DNA of 64,000 nt from contig JAUIRK010000951.1 in assembly GCA_030549495.1 (NCBI GenBank), positions 186,001-250,000 of the forward strand. Direction: 5' to 3'. The notes under the pieces are model-generated. The model did no database searches. It was not told the origin of the DNA and saw only the letters and a program-made list of their open reading frames with translations. Made by a program: the position numbers and the translations under genes. Of this stretch, positions 34,132 to 45,153 are shown piece by piece. This DNA is from Nectonema munidae (lineage: Eukaryota; Nematomorpha; Nectonematoida; Nectonematidae). The stretch's first letter is position 1. Each line of letters starts with the position of its first letter.

Positions 34132-34435
34132 CATATTAAAATCATTTTGTATTAAATTCCCTTGAAGTATGATTCGATGTAATGAATGGCGAGACAGCGA
34201 TGTAAATTTTATTGTAATTCTAAATATTCATTCAATTACCCATTAGTACACTTTAGATGGATTTTAGAGTGTAAAGTTTGCTCCTTGTTTGATCTGATAT
34301 AATAAAACTGGGAAGACAAACCAAGTGTTAGAATGTTAAAAAAGATTGATAGTATGTTACATAATCTATCCATATTAAGATTAAGCGATTTTAGACTTAG
34401 TGTTAGGGTTAGATAATGTTATTTTTATAACATAT
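34132..34435. other. Unassigned
   Basis: No gene or element end recognised. Confidence 0.4.
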
Positions 34436-35815
34436 TTGCAAAAGACCCCACGTCTAAAGACTACTCCAGCTCCAATCCCGGAAGGGAGTGATTCTACATA
34501 CGACTCCGATTTGGTGGAAAGCCCCCTCAAGGAGATCATCAGACCACAGGGCGATATAGGAATGCTAGAACCTCTCTACGATGGAGTTTTTGAAGTAATC
34601 TCTCCCACATTCAAGGCCCCACATAACTTGAAATGTCAGAGGATTAAACGTATTCTCAAATATGGATACAGACCCAGACTAATCACGGATGAAAAGTTTA
34701 GAAGTTTTTCAACTTACTCAGCTCATTTTTGGTCCTAAAGGCTAACAGAAGGGTACGTCTGGTAACAAACTCAGCTTTACGTCTGAAGTATGCAAGAATC
34801 CGCATATCTTCCTCCAGGCACCTCTCAGCCTTGGGTACATCTTAGGACAGTACATCTGGGCCACTTGGCTCAACCTTATTGACTCCTATGGCATCAAGAT
34901 TGCTCCAAACTGGAGCAAAATCTTGTGCCTAAGACCCCGCTTAGACCCCTGTGTTTCAGCAGGCTTCCAAGGGGGCAAATTTTTTCCAGACCATTCTCCA
35001 AATGGTCATGACAACTCTAAGCAAACATCTCATTCCAAATGCTGGTCTACTTGGATGACATTTTCATACTTGCTAAAAACAAGCTGGAAGCATCCAATGT
35101 CACCAGTGATTATTTCTCTTTTTTGGAATAGGAGTGGGGAGTCATAATAACCCGTAAAAAGTCAATTATGACTCCCACCAGGTACCTAATATACCTTGGG
35201 TGCTCCTCAATTTAGAGGAATTTTGGTCCATATCTTCCTGGTGTGAAAGATTGCCATCAGGAACCTAGGAAGGCCGTGGGATATCATTTCCCCTTTATGT
35301 AGAAAACATCCAGTTTTTGTGGATGCATCTCACTCGGCCATAGGATTATACCATCACCAATGGGGAGGGGGGGTGGGGGTATATCCTTTCCTATTCGTTC
35401 CAGATGTAGTCCCAGGCTCTGTCTGGGAAGGTAAAGGGGTTCTTGCTCAGGTTCCTGTGGCTGATGCCTGGTGTAGCCCTGTTCTCTTATCGCTTCCCAA
35501 TCTCTATGAGATATCTCACGAGAATTAGATGTACCCTCCAGGTATGACCTGTCCAAGTTATAAGGGACAGAAACGACCGTCTTTGGGCGAGTAAAACCTC
35601 GGAAACTGCCCATCCGAGAGCTTGATGCGTGGGGTTATCCACAGCGACGGGATCACGAGTGGAGGATATGGGGAGGGATCGTCGTATGCAGGATCCCTGA
35701 TCTCCACTCAGACCCAAGCCCTCTAACTTCTTGGGAAAGGGTTTGCGGCGTGGACCCCTCTTCCTAGCTGGTTTTGGAGTCTCCCGTTCCGCTTTCTTTA
35801 ACGGAACGTAGGTGA
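34436..35815 (+). mobile_element. Reverse-transcribing fossil, DIRS- or LTR-type
   Basis: GC-richer than its surroundings. The middle encodes an RT remnant with a YLDD box (at about 35043) followed by a TPTRYLIYLG-type block, and then an RNase H-like start (VDASHSAIG) at about 35318. The right third instead reads a basic, proline-rich peptide on the minus strand. No terminal repeats were found. It is old, broken at many places, and the hAT-like element at 35826 sits at its right edge. Confidence 0.45.
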
Positions 35816-35825
35816 TAACTATGGA

Positions 35826-37048
35826 CAGGGTTGGGGTCAATTATTGTTATATTTTCAATTACAAGGCTCAAATTATAATTTCAATTATGTCGCCATTTTT
35901 TTACAATTACAATTTTAATTTTTTTATTCTTTCGCTTCAGCCCTAGGGCTAGGCAACCCAAAGGAGACTCATGTCTATCGAGATGGGCACCAAAGGAAGG
36001 AAACCTGAGAACAGGGAAATTCACTTACTCTTTTCTAATATTCCTCATGGATCTTTAAGGTGCACAAGCCAATTTCGACAATATACACTACCAAGCCTTT
36101 GATAAGTAGGGCTCACTGATATGTGATGTAAGACTTGAGACGCCTCACGAGTCACCCATCCAACTGCCAACCCCTCCTGAGGTTGCTTAACTTCAACATA
36201 TATTTTAAATAAATGAAAAACAAATGAACACTTTATAATGAAAATTTTATTAAAATTTAAAATCACTCCAGCTGTGAATTACACCTGAGAAACATTAATT
36301 CCTTAAATTTGGAATCGGACAGGCGGCATCGGTCTGGCCTAATAATTTTGCTTGCAAGTGAGAAAAGTGAAATTTAAGAATTACATTCCACAGGAGCAGG
36401 GATACTCGGGTACCGAATGGCTAGTGCAAAAATCGTACGACTTTATATGACAGCTGTGGAGAATTGTTGTTCTCTCTATCTCTATGAACTTACCGCTTCT
36501 TCACAACTACGCGTGTAGTAGTAATGCAAATTTTTCTCATCATCACCACATGGAATCATGTGTGGAAAAATATAGGAAGGAATATTGAAACAATGAAAAG
36601 GGGTGTGATTTTTTACCAATATCTCAGGAATATAAGAAAATTATCTGAATAATAATTGCTCTATATAGGCAGGAATTGATGAATATGAAGGTAGCCAAGG
36701 GAAGCCTTTGAGTCGAAACAGTTTAGTAAACAGTGATGCGAACATTTATTTGTATCACATGTGTAGTATAGTAACACGTGAAAGAAGCAAAGAGCGGTAA
36801 GCTCAAAGAGTTAGGGAGAGAGAGAGGATAAACCTTCATGACTGTCATCTATAAGATTGTTTGAAGTGTGCTAGGATTGCCGACGATTCTCCTAGAACCA
36901 AAAAATTAGCAATTATCTTTTCAATTACAAGGCTCAAATTACAATTATAATTTCAATTATGTCTTCAATTTTTTTTCAATTACAATTACGGTGTAATTGT
37001 AATTAATTTTCAATTACGCAATTATAATTATAATTCACCCCAACCCTG
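35826..37048. mobile_element. Non-autonomous hAT-like element, 1.2 kb
   Basis: The ends CAGGGTTGGGGTCAATTA (35826-35843) and TAATTCACCCCAACCCTG (37031-37048) are inverted repeats with one mismatch. Just inside both ends lies the same ATTACAAGGCTCAAATTA block in direct orientation, with many CAATTA motifs. Flanking octamers ACTATGGA and CGTATGGC share five of eight positions and may be a decayed target duplication. The body has no transposase. Confidence 0.75.
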
Positions 37049-37059
37049 CGTATGGCTTC

Positions 37060-38440
37060 TAACAAGGGGTCTGCCTCTTGAGTGGCGTGGCTTCAGTTGG
37101 TTCGTGTTGCGATAACTTTGTCTTACATCCCTCTTTATTGGTTTTGGTTCTTCTTATCCTCTTTCAGATAACAAATTTGATGACGGTACATTTCAGATGC
37201 ATTTCATTTTGTGGAACTCCTCTTTTTGTCAAGCACCCAAACAAAATGTCATGTTTGACTCGGTCTAACGTTTTCTAAAAGTCAATAAATCATATATAAG
37301 TATCTTGAGATTGTTTTCAGAACTGTAATATTTCTGATTGTTCATACTTTCTGTCATAATGCATATTGTATTGTGTTGAGTTATCCATTAAAATGAGCTG
37401 ATATTTGATTGTACATACCCTAGTCAAAATCTTCATTGTGTGTGGTATCAAGGTTTCAATAGTTCTTGTTAGTTTCCTTTGGTGTCCATTATATTCAAAA
37501 TCTCATAAGTCATCCAATTCTTTCTTTTCTCTTTCTTCAGTTTTGGTATCACTTTCTCCATTTCTGATTTAATCTTGTTCCAAATTTCTTGCCTCATGTT
37601 AACTCCATTTAATGATTTACCTTCGTTTTTAATTTACCTTGTTATCATTCTTAAACCATATTTTTTCCATTTTTGAAGATCCTTTAGTCTTTACCATTTT
37701 GTTCTCCAGCCATGCAATAACGGGGTATTGGTCTGACAACTTATCCACCCTCTGGACCACTTTTTATCTTAAAACTGAATTTACATATTTCTGATGATGG
37801 CTATGTAGTCACTCATTCTTTTTTCATTGCCATTGTTTGCTTCCCAACTAAAATAGTTTTTACCCTTACCGGCTTGAATGTATTTATTAACGTCATCCTT
37901 TTTTCATACAAAATCTACCAGAATTCTTTCATTTAAGTTGATTTCTCCACTTCGTAACTTTCCACAGCGTCCTTTTAATGCGGACTTTCCAATTCTTCCG
38001 TAGATTACATTTATGTCGCCCATGATGATTACTTATTTATTCTTTTTACACTTCAGTTCTTTCACCATGTCTTCTGCAGTTTTCTATGCTTGTAGAATTT
38101 TTTCTTTTTCTGCTGAAATTTGAGGGATGTAAGACTAGACAAACAATACAGTGTTGTTTTTGTCCTTTATATTCATTTCAATGGCAGTGTGATCTTTAAT
38201 GATAAGATCTTCAATCAACGGTTTCAGTTTTTCTTCAACGAGCAGTGCCATTCTCTTCCTATTCTTTTCATCTCTCGAAGAGATGAAGATTTTGTTGGTT
38301 AGGTTTTTTCTTTTCGTCGCCTATATTCCATTTTTCTTTTGTAACGGACAAACGTAATATGTCTATATTGAGTCGATCCATTTCTTCACATTTTATGTGT
38401 TGTTTTCTAATGGACTACAGACCTCTGATGTTCCCTGTTC
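37060..38440 (-). mobile_element. RTE-like LINE relic
   Basis: Read on the minus strand from 38440 downward, broken frames give endonuclease-like segments (MGDINVIYGRIGKSALKGR, NERILVDFV, RMSDYIAI). RT segments follow: RKLTRTIETLIPHTMKI, MHYDRKYEQSEILQ and TLDRVKHDILFGCLTKRGVP. The last corresponds to the AFDRVxRxxLxxxLRxxGVP block, and the overall order fits RTE/BovB-group LINEs. The frame is interrupted by many stops. The 3' part of RT and the tail are missing, the relic ending near the hAT-like element. Confidence 0.65.
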
Positions 38441-38848
38441 CAATAAATACAGAATGTGTTTTATATTCTTTGTTTAATCTATCTCATCCCTAAAAAAGTA
38501 GAAGAGTGTATTTATCTTTAAAATATTTTAAAATCAAGAAATCGTCTATGTCATTGATAACTGAGGATGGGATGAAATGGGTTCATATGTGAATTTTTAA
38601 GCATTTTTAAATTTTTCAGTTCTTTAAGTCCTTAGGTTTGATGGTTGCTAGTCAATTAACTAAGGTAATTAAGTAGAAAATTAAATCGACGTTTGAATTT
38701 GACTAAATACATCTAATTAAACCAACTAACCAGTTTACATATATTTTGAAGAGTTGTTAGAAGAATGTGAAAATAACAGAAATTATCATTTGCAAACGCT
38801 ATATATTTTTTTAAATTCATTTAGGACGTCACTATTCGTTGTTAAATC
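38441..38848. promoter_or_regulatory. Upstream region of the kinesin gene
   Basis: AT-rich sequence with no recognised element. A TTTTTTAAATTCATTTAG tract ending at 38824 looks like a 3' splice site, so the mRNA may have a short second exon beginning at 38825 with 24 bases of leader before the ATG. The upstream leader exon and promoter are not identified. Confidence 0.4.
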
Positions 38849-41305
38849 ATGTCTTTGTTCAGTATGAAGAGTGGCAAGAGAAAGAACGTTGAACACTTTG
38901 AACACATAGCGAAAAATCTGGAAAGTGAATTTGATAGGGCCTTTTACTCGGATAAGAAGCTGTCTAAAAGTATTTTTTCTGAAACAATGAAAGTTTTTCT
39001 GCGAATCAGACCTTTGACTCATTTTGAAAAAAATCAAAATATACAGGAATATAATATAGAATATTCTGAAGATGAAATTATTATTTGCAATGATCAAGCC
39101 GCCTGTTATAAGAAAAGTTATTCCTTTACGAAAGTTTTTCCTCAAAAAACTACCCAGAATGAGATATTTACGGATTCCGTCAAGGTTTTGGTTCAAAATT
39201 TTTTAAATGGAAAGTCTGCTTTGCTCTTCACTTATGGTGCCAGTAATTCTGGAAAAACGTATACGATGCAAGGAAGCAATGGAGGCTACGGTATTTTGCC
39301 GCGCACTCTTTACTGCATTTTTACCAGTCTCGGCTCTGATATAAAAGATATAAGTGTATACAACAATCACTATACAACTGCCAAGTCATTAGCACTGAAT
39401 GACACGGTGCTAGGCGGGCAAACCCTTTCTAGCATTTCCTCTATGTCCTGCTTGAGTAAAACTCTTGACGACAGCAACATTTTGAAGGACATCGCCATCA
39501 CCATTAAAAAGAATGAAAGCGATGTTTTTTTCTTATCTGTTTCCTTCGTTGAAATCTACAATGAATACATTTACGACTTGATCGTGACGTATGACAAAAA
39601 TACCAAGATAAAGCGTAAGCCTCTGCGCCTGACTGAGGATAAAGAAGGAAACGTTGGCATAAAAGGAAACATGGAAGTCTTTGTCAGTAGTATTGAAGAA
39701 GCCTTTGAACTATTAAAGGTAGGGCAGAAAAATTTGAAATTTGCAGCCACCAATCTGAATTATAGTTCTAGTAGGAGTCACGCAATCCTAACTTTAAAGT
39801 TGTTCAAGTGTGCCGTGAAGAAATATAAAGTGTTTCCTAATGAACTCACTTTTGATAAAGTGTCTGAATTTACGTTTTGTGACCTAGCTGGATCTGAAAA
39901 ATCGAATAAAGCAAATAATGGCGGAATAAAAGCGAGATTGATAGAAGCCAATAACATTAACAAGTCCTTAATGACTCTGGGCCGCTGCTTTGAAACTTTA
40001 AAACTGAATCAAGTACACCCAGATAAGCCAAGTGTTGTACCTTTTCGTGATAGTAAATTAACACGTCTTCTGCAAAATTTTTTCCTTAAAAAGAACAGTA
40101 TTAACATGATCGTCAACATTTCATTGTCGCTTTCTTCAAAAGAAGAAATGATTCACGCCCTAAACTTTTCGGCCTTGGCCAAAAAAGTACTTTTTGTAGA
40201 AGAGGACCAAGACATTGGCTTTCTGCCTCCCAATCACTCCTCTTTCGTAAACGTAGCGAAAACATGCGACAAATTTAAGAAAATGAAGTATAACAATCAA
40301 ACCAACAGAGTTGAAACACATGCTGGAAAATATGATGATGACCACTTCAATGTTGTCGTGGTGAAGGAAGTTCCTTTGAAAGAGAGCATCCTGAGCACAC
40401 AAGCTTTATTAGATAAAGCAGTGGAAAGCTATAAGAGTTTGTTTTTACAAGAAAAAGATAATTTGATAGAATATTATGAGAGTAAGCTTGAAATGGCTCG
40501 TAATCGCAATGATTTTAAAAACGATCAGATTGAGTATTTGCAAAAATTTCTTACCAAATTTAAAATTGATTTCAATCGCGATGGTTTCATTCATGACGAT
40601 AAAGAAAATGAAAATGTTCTCATAGAATCTGATTCGTTTCTTACACGCGATCGGCTTGAAAATGAAGTTCAGGATTGCATTGGCCTGAATTACTCCAAAG
40701 AACTCAGACTCTGTCAGCAAAAAATCGCTCATCTTCATGAAAATATGAGAAAATTGAATCAGAGAAATGACGAACTTTCTAAGGAAAATACCATTCTTAA
40801 ACAAATTATGCACAAGGATACCCAAAAGATTGGAAGCAATTCTACGAATTTACCACATTCCCTTGAAAGGCCCAATAGGATTAACCGCTTTTCCCTATCA
40901 CACAAGGTGGAAGAGAAAGGCTTAAAGGCGCTCCACCTAGCATCACCAGTAAGTCAACGTTTGAAAGACAGCTTCAAACAGACGAAAGGAAGTTTGCTTC
41001 GCGTCTTTCACTCGTCATCTCAAAAGAAAAAACGCCTCTTCCAAGATGGCTATCACTTCGACTGTGTTCCTCCTTCACCTCTTCTGCGAGCTTGTAGTAA
41101 AGAAAAAGAAGTTATCTGTGATATGAATCCACCTGAAGATATTATTAATTCGGATGCGATCTTCGCCAACTCAACACATCATTCAACTGAAATAAAGGAG
41201 CGGAGAGAGAGTAAATCCATAAAGGCTAAATTGTCTAAAAAAGGAAGGAGTAAGCCTAGATGTTCACGAGTGCTGAGAGCGCGAGCTAAGAAGCTGCGCA
41301 AATGA
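38849..41305 (+). CDS. Kinesin-6 family motor protein (KIF20A/Subito-like)
   Basis: An 818-residue plus-end-directed microtubule motor expected to act in central spindle assembly and cytokinesis (family knowledge). The motor domain begins at about residue 47 (MKVFLRIRPL). The P-loop is GASNSGKT at 130-137; switch I contains SSRSH at 307-311 and switch II DLAGSE at 345-350; VPFRDSKLTRLLQ lies at 397-409. Between GILPR (148-152) and SFVEIYNEYIYDL (232-244) lies a serine-rich insert of about 60 residues. This enlarged loop 6 is the hallmark of kinesin-6 and points to KIF20A. Heptad-like helices follow at about 525-575 and 605-655, then a basic tail ending in a KAKKLRK-type cluster. The whole CDS is one exon. 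The ATG is the first in frame. Assignment to kinesin-6 is secure; KIF20A versus KIF20B or KIF23 is likely but unproven. Confidence 0.95.
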   Translation: MSLFSMKSGKRKNVEHFEHIAKNLESEFDRAFYSDKKLSKSIFSETMKVFLRIRPLTHFEKNQNIQEYNIEYSEDEIIICNDQAACYKKSYSFTKVFPQKTTQNEIFTDSVKVLVQNFLNGKSALLFTYGASNSGKTYTMQGSNGGYGILPRTLYCIFTSLGSDIKDISVYNNHYTTAKSLALNDTVLGGQTLSSISSMSCLSKTLDDSNILKDIAITIKKNESDVFFLSVSFVEIYNEYIYDLIVTYDKNTKIKRKPLRLTEDKEGNVGIKGNMEVFVSSIEEAFELLKVGQKNLKFAATNLNYSSSRSHAILTLKLFKCAVKKYKVFPNELTFDKVSEFTFCDLAGSEKSNKANNGGIKARLIEANNINKSLMTLGRCFETLKLNQVHPDKPSVVPFRDSKLTRLLQNFFLKKNSINMIVNISLSLSSKEEMIHALNFSALAKKVLFVEEDQDIGFLPPNHSSFVNVAKTCDKFKKMKYNNQTNRVETHAGKYDDDHFNVVVVKEVPLKESILSTQALLDKAVESYKSLFLQEKDNLIEYYESKLEMARNRNDFKNDQIEYLQKFLTKFKIDFNRDGFIHDDKENENVLIESDSFLTRDRLENEVQDCIGLNYSKELRLCQQKIAHLHENMRKLNQRNDELSKENTILKQIMHKDTQKIGSNSTNLPHSLERPNRINRFSLSHKVEEKGLKALHLASPVSQRLKDSFKQTKGSLLRVFHSSSQKKKRLFQDGYHFDCVPPSPLLRACSKEKEVICDMNPPEDIINSDAIFANSTHHSTEIKERRESKSIKAKLSKKGRSKPRCSRVLRARAKKLRK

Positions 41306-41345
41306 CTACTTTTTAGTATTTCTTTTTTATAAATTATTTATTCTA

Positions 41346-41351
41346 AATAAA
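41346..41351 (+). terminator. Poly(A) signal of the kinesin gene
   Basis: AATAAA 41 bases after the TGA at 41303-41305. This gives a very short 3' UTR. Confidence 0.75.
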
Positions 41352-41352
41352 A

Positions 41353-41920
41353 CTTTTAGAAATGCTAAAGGCGGTTGAAACAAGATTTGATGGATCAGTT
41401 GCATCTATCTCAAATAATAAAAATGTTTAATCTTAAAAAAATTTGGTATTATGAAGATATTAAATCAAAAATCAAGGCCTAGATGTATACCGAAAGAATC
41501 GAAGAAGAAACATCTTTAGTCAAACCTAGTATGTAAATTTGAATATTCCCGCACTTAGAATTAATACCAAAGAAAGTGGCGTAATTTTATTTTTATTCTA
41601 ACTTTCTAGGTAAAGTTATAATTCTTAGTCCCATATGTTGTCTATATTTTTATATATATCAAATCATATACACTGATAAAATCAGGTATAAAATGTGTAA
41701 TATAATTAAAAATTATGAGGCAATATAAAAACTGACATGAAAAAATGTCAACTCTCACAAAAAAATAATTAGCTCACATTTTCTAAATAATGCTATATAT
41801 TTTTTTATTAACTTTAAATAGAAATATGAAATATCTTCGTAATTTTAATTTTATGTATATCATTATAGTGGAAAACAATTTTGATTGTCCCTCAAATATT
41901 AATGTTTAAACACAGTGTTT
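41353..41920. other. Unassigned intergenic sequence
   Basis: AT-rich, no recognised feature. Confidence 0.45.
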
Positions 41921-41922
41921 AC

Positions 41923-42030
41923 AGGGACGCGCATCCTCAAAATTTTAGAGGTGGTGGGGTGGGGCGAACTTTTTTTATTATAAAAGAATTTTTGCAAATG
42001 AATACACCCTCTTATTATCCGACACTATAC
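41923..42030 (-). repeat. Diverged relative of the 391-639 repeat, reversed
   Basis: Starts CAGGGACGCGCATCCTCAAA with G-rich sequence following, the complement of the right end of the repeats at 391-639 and 54912-55151. Similarity fades after about 60 bases, with one more shared patch (ATACACCCTC). Confidence 0.5.
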
Positions 42031-43089
42031 TTGCACTGTCAGCTACTAATTCCACGATAACTACATGGATTTTATTAAATCGAATGATCTTGTTTGTAAT
42101 TATGATCGCATCACTATACTTTCTTGTTTGACATGAGAAAAAAACATTCATTTATAATAAATTCAAAGCTCTTATTTCAAATTGCTTTAAATATCAATTT
42201 TAAATTCAAATTGCTTTTTATTTTTTATTATATCTTTACCCAAAGGAAAAAGGCCTTTAACTACTGTGTTGAATTTGATGAGTAGATTTACTTTGTAATT
42301 AAAAAAAGCAGTATCTGTCAGCAAGTCTTCAGAGTATGTTTGCAGTCAAGTAGTTTTGACGAAATTTTGGGTTTTATCTATCACTGGGTGCAGGATAATT
42401 GCCCCCCGGATGATCGTGATATATTTAGTAATTCTTATTCAATTTTGATCATTTTTATAGTTAGTATTTTTGACATGTTTAATTTCTGATGTGATTAATT
42501 AAAATTAAATTTTATAGCTAAATTTGAAATTGTATTTAATAAATTGTTTTTTTTGCATATTTTGGGAGACAAGAATATATAACAATACTGGATTGCCACC
42601 CCTCATTCATAATTAAATATCGATGTGTCTTTTTATTTTAATTATTTTTTTAATTTCACGTTTTTATTTGTAAATAAAGAATATATTTAGGTAAAAAGTC
42701 GTACCGTTTTAATAGTAAAATGTCTTCTCCAATTTTTTAAATAAATATGGCGGGGCTGCAATTATCCTTGAATACGGATATCCTGTTCAATTCTTTGTCT
42801 CTGGCCCTATTAAATTACTAAAAAAATCACTTTTTCTCGCATCCAATATCGTAAGTACTTGATCCATGGCTTCTTCACTGTAAATTTCCATGCCTTTTAT
42901 TTTTGAAATTTTATTACTGTCAAAATTCTTCATCAACCGAAACGAAGTTTGTGATGAAAAGCAGAAGCTCAGTTAATAAACTATAATAGAATTGTACTAT
43001 TTATAGAGACTAATGAACTAACAACTTAATGAATTAAAGTAAAATTTTTTTATTCTAATTAACTCTAAACGTAATTCAATAAAAAGTCA
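42031..43089. other. Unassigned AT-rich sequence
   Basis: No gene, array or element end recognised. Confidence 0.45.
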
Positions 43090-43230
43090 ATGGTTATTGG
43101 GGTGTACCTCTCAGATTAACAGTTGAAGGTCAGCGGTTCGATCCCCAAGGCTCCCAACTCTATTCACAAAAACTGATTAAGCATAATGCGAGCATATAGC
43201 CTTACAGCTGAAAGTGCTTTGATATCTCCA
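43090..43230 (+). repeat. tRNA-headed SINE-like repeat
   Basis: GGTTCGATCCC at 43135-43145 is a good RNA polymerase III B box in a tRNA-like context. The following body (GCATAATGCGAGCATATAGC, then GCTTTGATATCTCCAA) is shared with 31680 and, more weakly, 56184 onward. The upstream GGTGTACCTC region may be a weak A box. Confidence 0.5.
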
Positions 43231-44238
43231 AACAAACGTAAGTTAACTATCGTTAAATATTTTTGAAATTAACTTTAAAGTTTAACCTAGTAAACAAGCA
43301 AATCATCTTATATATAATTTTAATATTATTTCTACCTACGCATATATATATTCAGTTAGTAAAGTAATTTGTTTGAAAATATATTTAGGACTTAGGTCTA
43401 GGAAATGATAGACCCCAAATTAGCGTTAAAGTTTATCTCCTCAATTTATGAATAAAATAATGAATCTGAAATCGACTTTTTAAGTTTTGTTTGAAAGTTA
43501 TATTTTAAAATAAAACTTTCATAAGGTTATTCACTTTATACGTAATTTTTACTAATTAAAAATAGTGATTACACATTGTTTCAAATAAAAAATACATTTC
43601 ATCATTTTATGAATAAAGTAAAGAATTTGAGACCGACTTTACAAGTTTTCTTTAAAAATTTAACTTTTGAGGTGAAATTTTTATAAATTAATGACCCTAA
43701 AAATGTACTTTATTTGCTACCTATTACTAAATGAAACAATAAGCTTATAAAAACATCTCAATATCAATTTATAAAAAAAATTATGTATCCAAAATATACT
43801 GTACATATTTAGTCTTCAATTGTTATAAATTTAGAGTTTCTGATGAACAAAATATGTTTCATTCATCTGTGCTAACATCTCTTACCTTGAAATAAATTGG
43901 ATTTCAAATATGTGTTAGTATCTGTGATAATAGAGTAGGTTTTCGGTAAAATTAATTTGATTGTAGTAGTTTCATAATTTTTTTTAAATCCCAAAAGAGA
44001 AAGTAACTTCTGTTTTTCGTAAATGATAATTTGAATTATCATTTTCAAGATCTCCTTGCTCTCGTAAATAGCTAGCAATAAGATTTTGTTTCCATTCATT
44101 AGAGTAATCTTTAATTGACAGGTCTTTATCAAAGTATAAATCAACATTTTATATTTCAAACTTTTTAGCTAATTGATGAACTTTACCATCATCATAAAAA
44201 AAATCTATTTTCGTTGATTTATGTTAATTTGGTTATTG
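43231..44238. other. Unassigned AT-rich sequence
   Basis: No recognised gene. A minus-strand open frame at 43872-44159 has no similarity to a known family and a lysine/isoleucine-rich composition expected by chance. Confidence 0.4.
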
Positions 44239-44411
44239 GACATTTCGCCCCATTATTTTCATAAGACAGTTCGTCACATGGACAAATCGGCCCATTATTT
44301 TCATTAGACATTTTGTTTCATGGACAAATCGCCCCGTTATTTTCCTAAGACATTTTGTTTCATGGACAAATCGCCCCGTTATTTTCCTAAGACATTTTGT
44401 CTCATGGACAA
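44239..44411. repeat. 42-bp minisatellite
   Basis: Units at 44265-44306, 44307-44348 and 44349-44390, with partial units on each side. The consensus starts GACATTTTGTTTCATGGAC and contains AATCGCCCCGTTATTTTC. The last two full units are nearly identical and the first is more diverged. Confidence 0.9.
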
Positions 44412-44780
44412 TTTTAAAAAATTAAGAGATAAAATAAACAAGAATATAAAATATTTTAATAATTTTACACATATAATAAGCAAAGATGGATGAAACAAAT
44501 AGCCTATGAGTCTAAGGGCGAAATGGACCGATAGTTTAAATAATTTTTTAATTATAAGGGCTACTTATATAGCTACTTAAATATTGGCTTTTGCTGCTTA
44601 TAAAAACTTGAAAATATTAAATAAACTCTAATTCTTTATGCTTCCTATTATTTTGAAATTATTCTGAGAACAGACGGTTCCATTTAAAAATAGTGAAAAT
44701 TGCTTTATTAGTTTATTTTGTTTCCTTTCTCCCTTATGTTAATTATGTAGCAAATTTTTCAATTTTAAGTAAAAGGTAAG

Positions 44781-44920
44781 GTGCAGCGGGAGTATTTTCA
44801 TTGACAAGGCACTGATGTACCGCTTATGTCAAACTATGAACAAATTCGAAGTATCGATGAGAAATCGAATCCAGAAGCTTCCGTGCTGAGTCCATCATCT
44901 CAACCAACCTGCCATGCCAC
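44781..44920 (+). repeat. SINE-like repeat, third copy
   Basis: Matches 28893-29033 in the order GTGTTTTCAT-, AAGGCAC-, CCGCTT.TGTC.AACTATGA-, AATCGAATCCAGA, with many substitutions. Unlike the other two copies it lies outside any hAT element, just downstream of a LINE tail, showing that it is an independent dispersed repeat. Confidence 0.5.
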
Positions 44921-44981
44921 CCATAGAGTATGCTGTAGGGGGTAGGTAGGTAGGTAGGTATGGAGATTTCTAAGCACTTTC

Positions 44982-44993
44982 CAGCTGGAGCTG
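44982..44993 (-). other. 3'-terminal hairpin of the RNase H LINE (copy B)
   Basis: CAGC-TGGA-GCTG can form a 4-bp stem with a four-base loop, between conserved AAGCAC and GATATGCTTGCA. The sister copy has a different stem sequence at the same place that pairs equally well (50172-50183). Confidence 0.55.
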
Positions 44994-45153
44994 ATATGCT
45001 TGCAAGTCTGCTGGAATTTGGTCTTCAAAGTGTAAGTTTAGTTTTGTGGGTCTTTCTGAAATAGAAAAAGAAAATTTGGAAGATTTTTATGGGTGTAGAC
45101 ATTAGATTGTTTTGTGGAATGCATGGATTAGTGGTGATAGTGGCTTATTGTTA

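Noticed and set aside
38786-39196. Minus-strand open frame overlapping the kinesin start
   Set aside because: It is a shadow of the kinesin coding frame, with no recognisable motif and no splice or poly(A) context of its own.
43872-44159. A 95-codon minus-strand gene
   Set aside because: Lysine/isoleucine-rich composition expected from AT-rich sequence, no known family, no splice or poly(A) support.
44239-44411. CRISPR-like array
   Set aside because: Units are contiguous tandem repeats without unique spacers, in an animal genome; this is a minisatellite.
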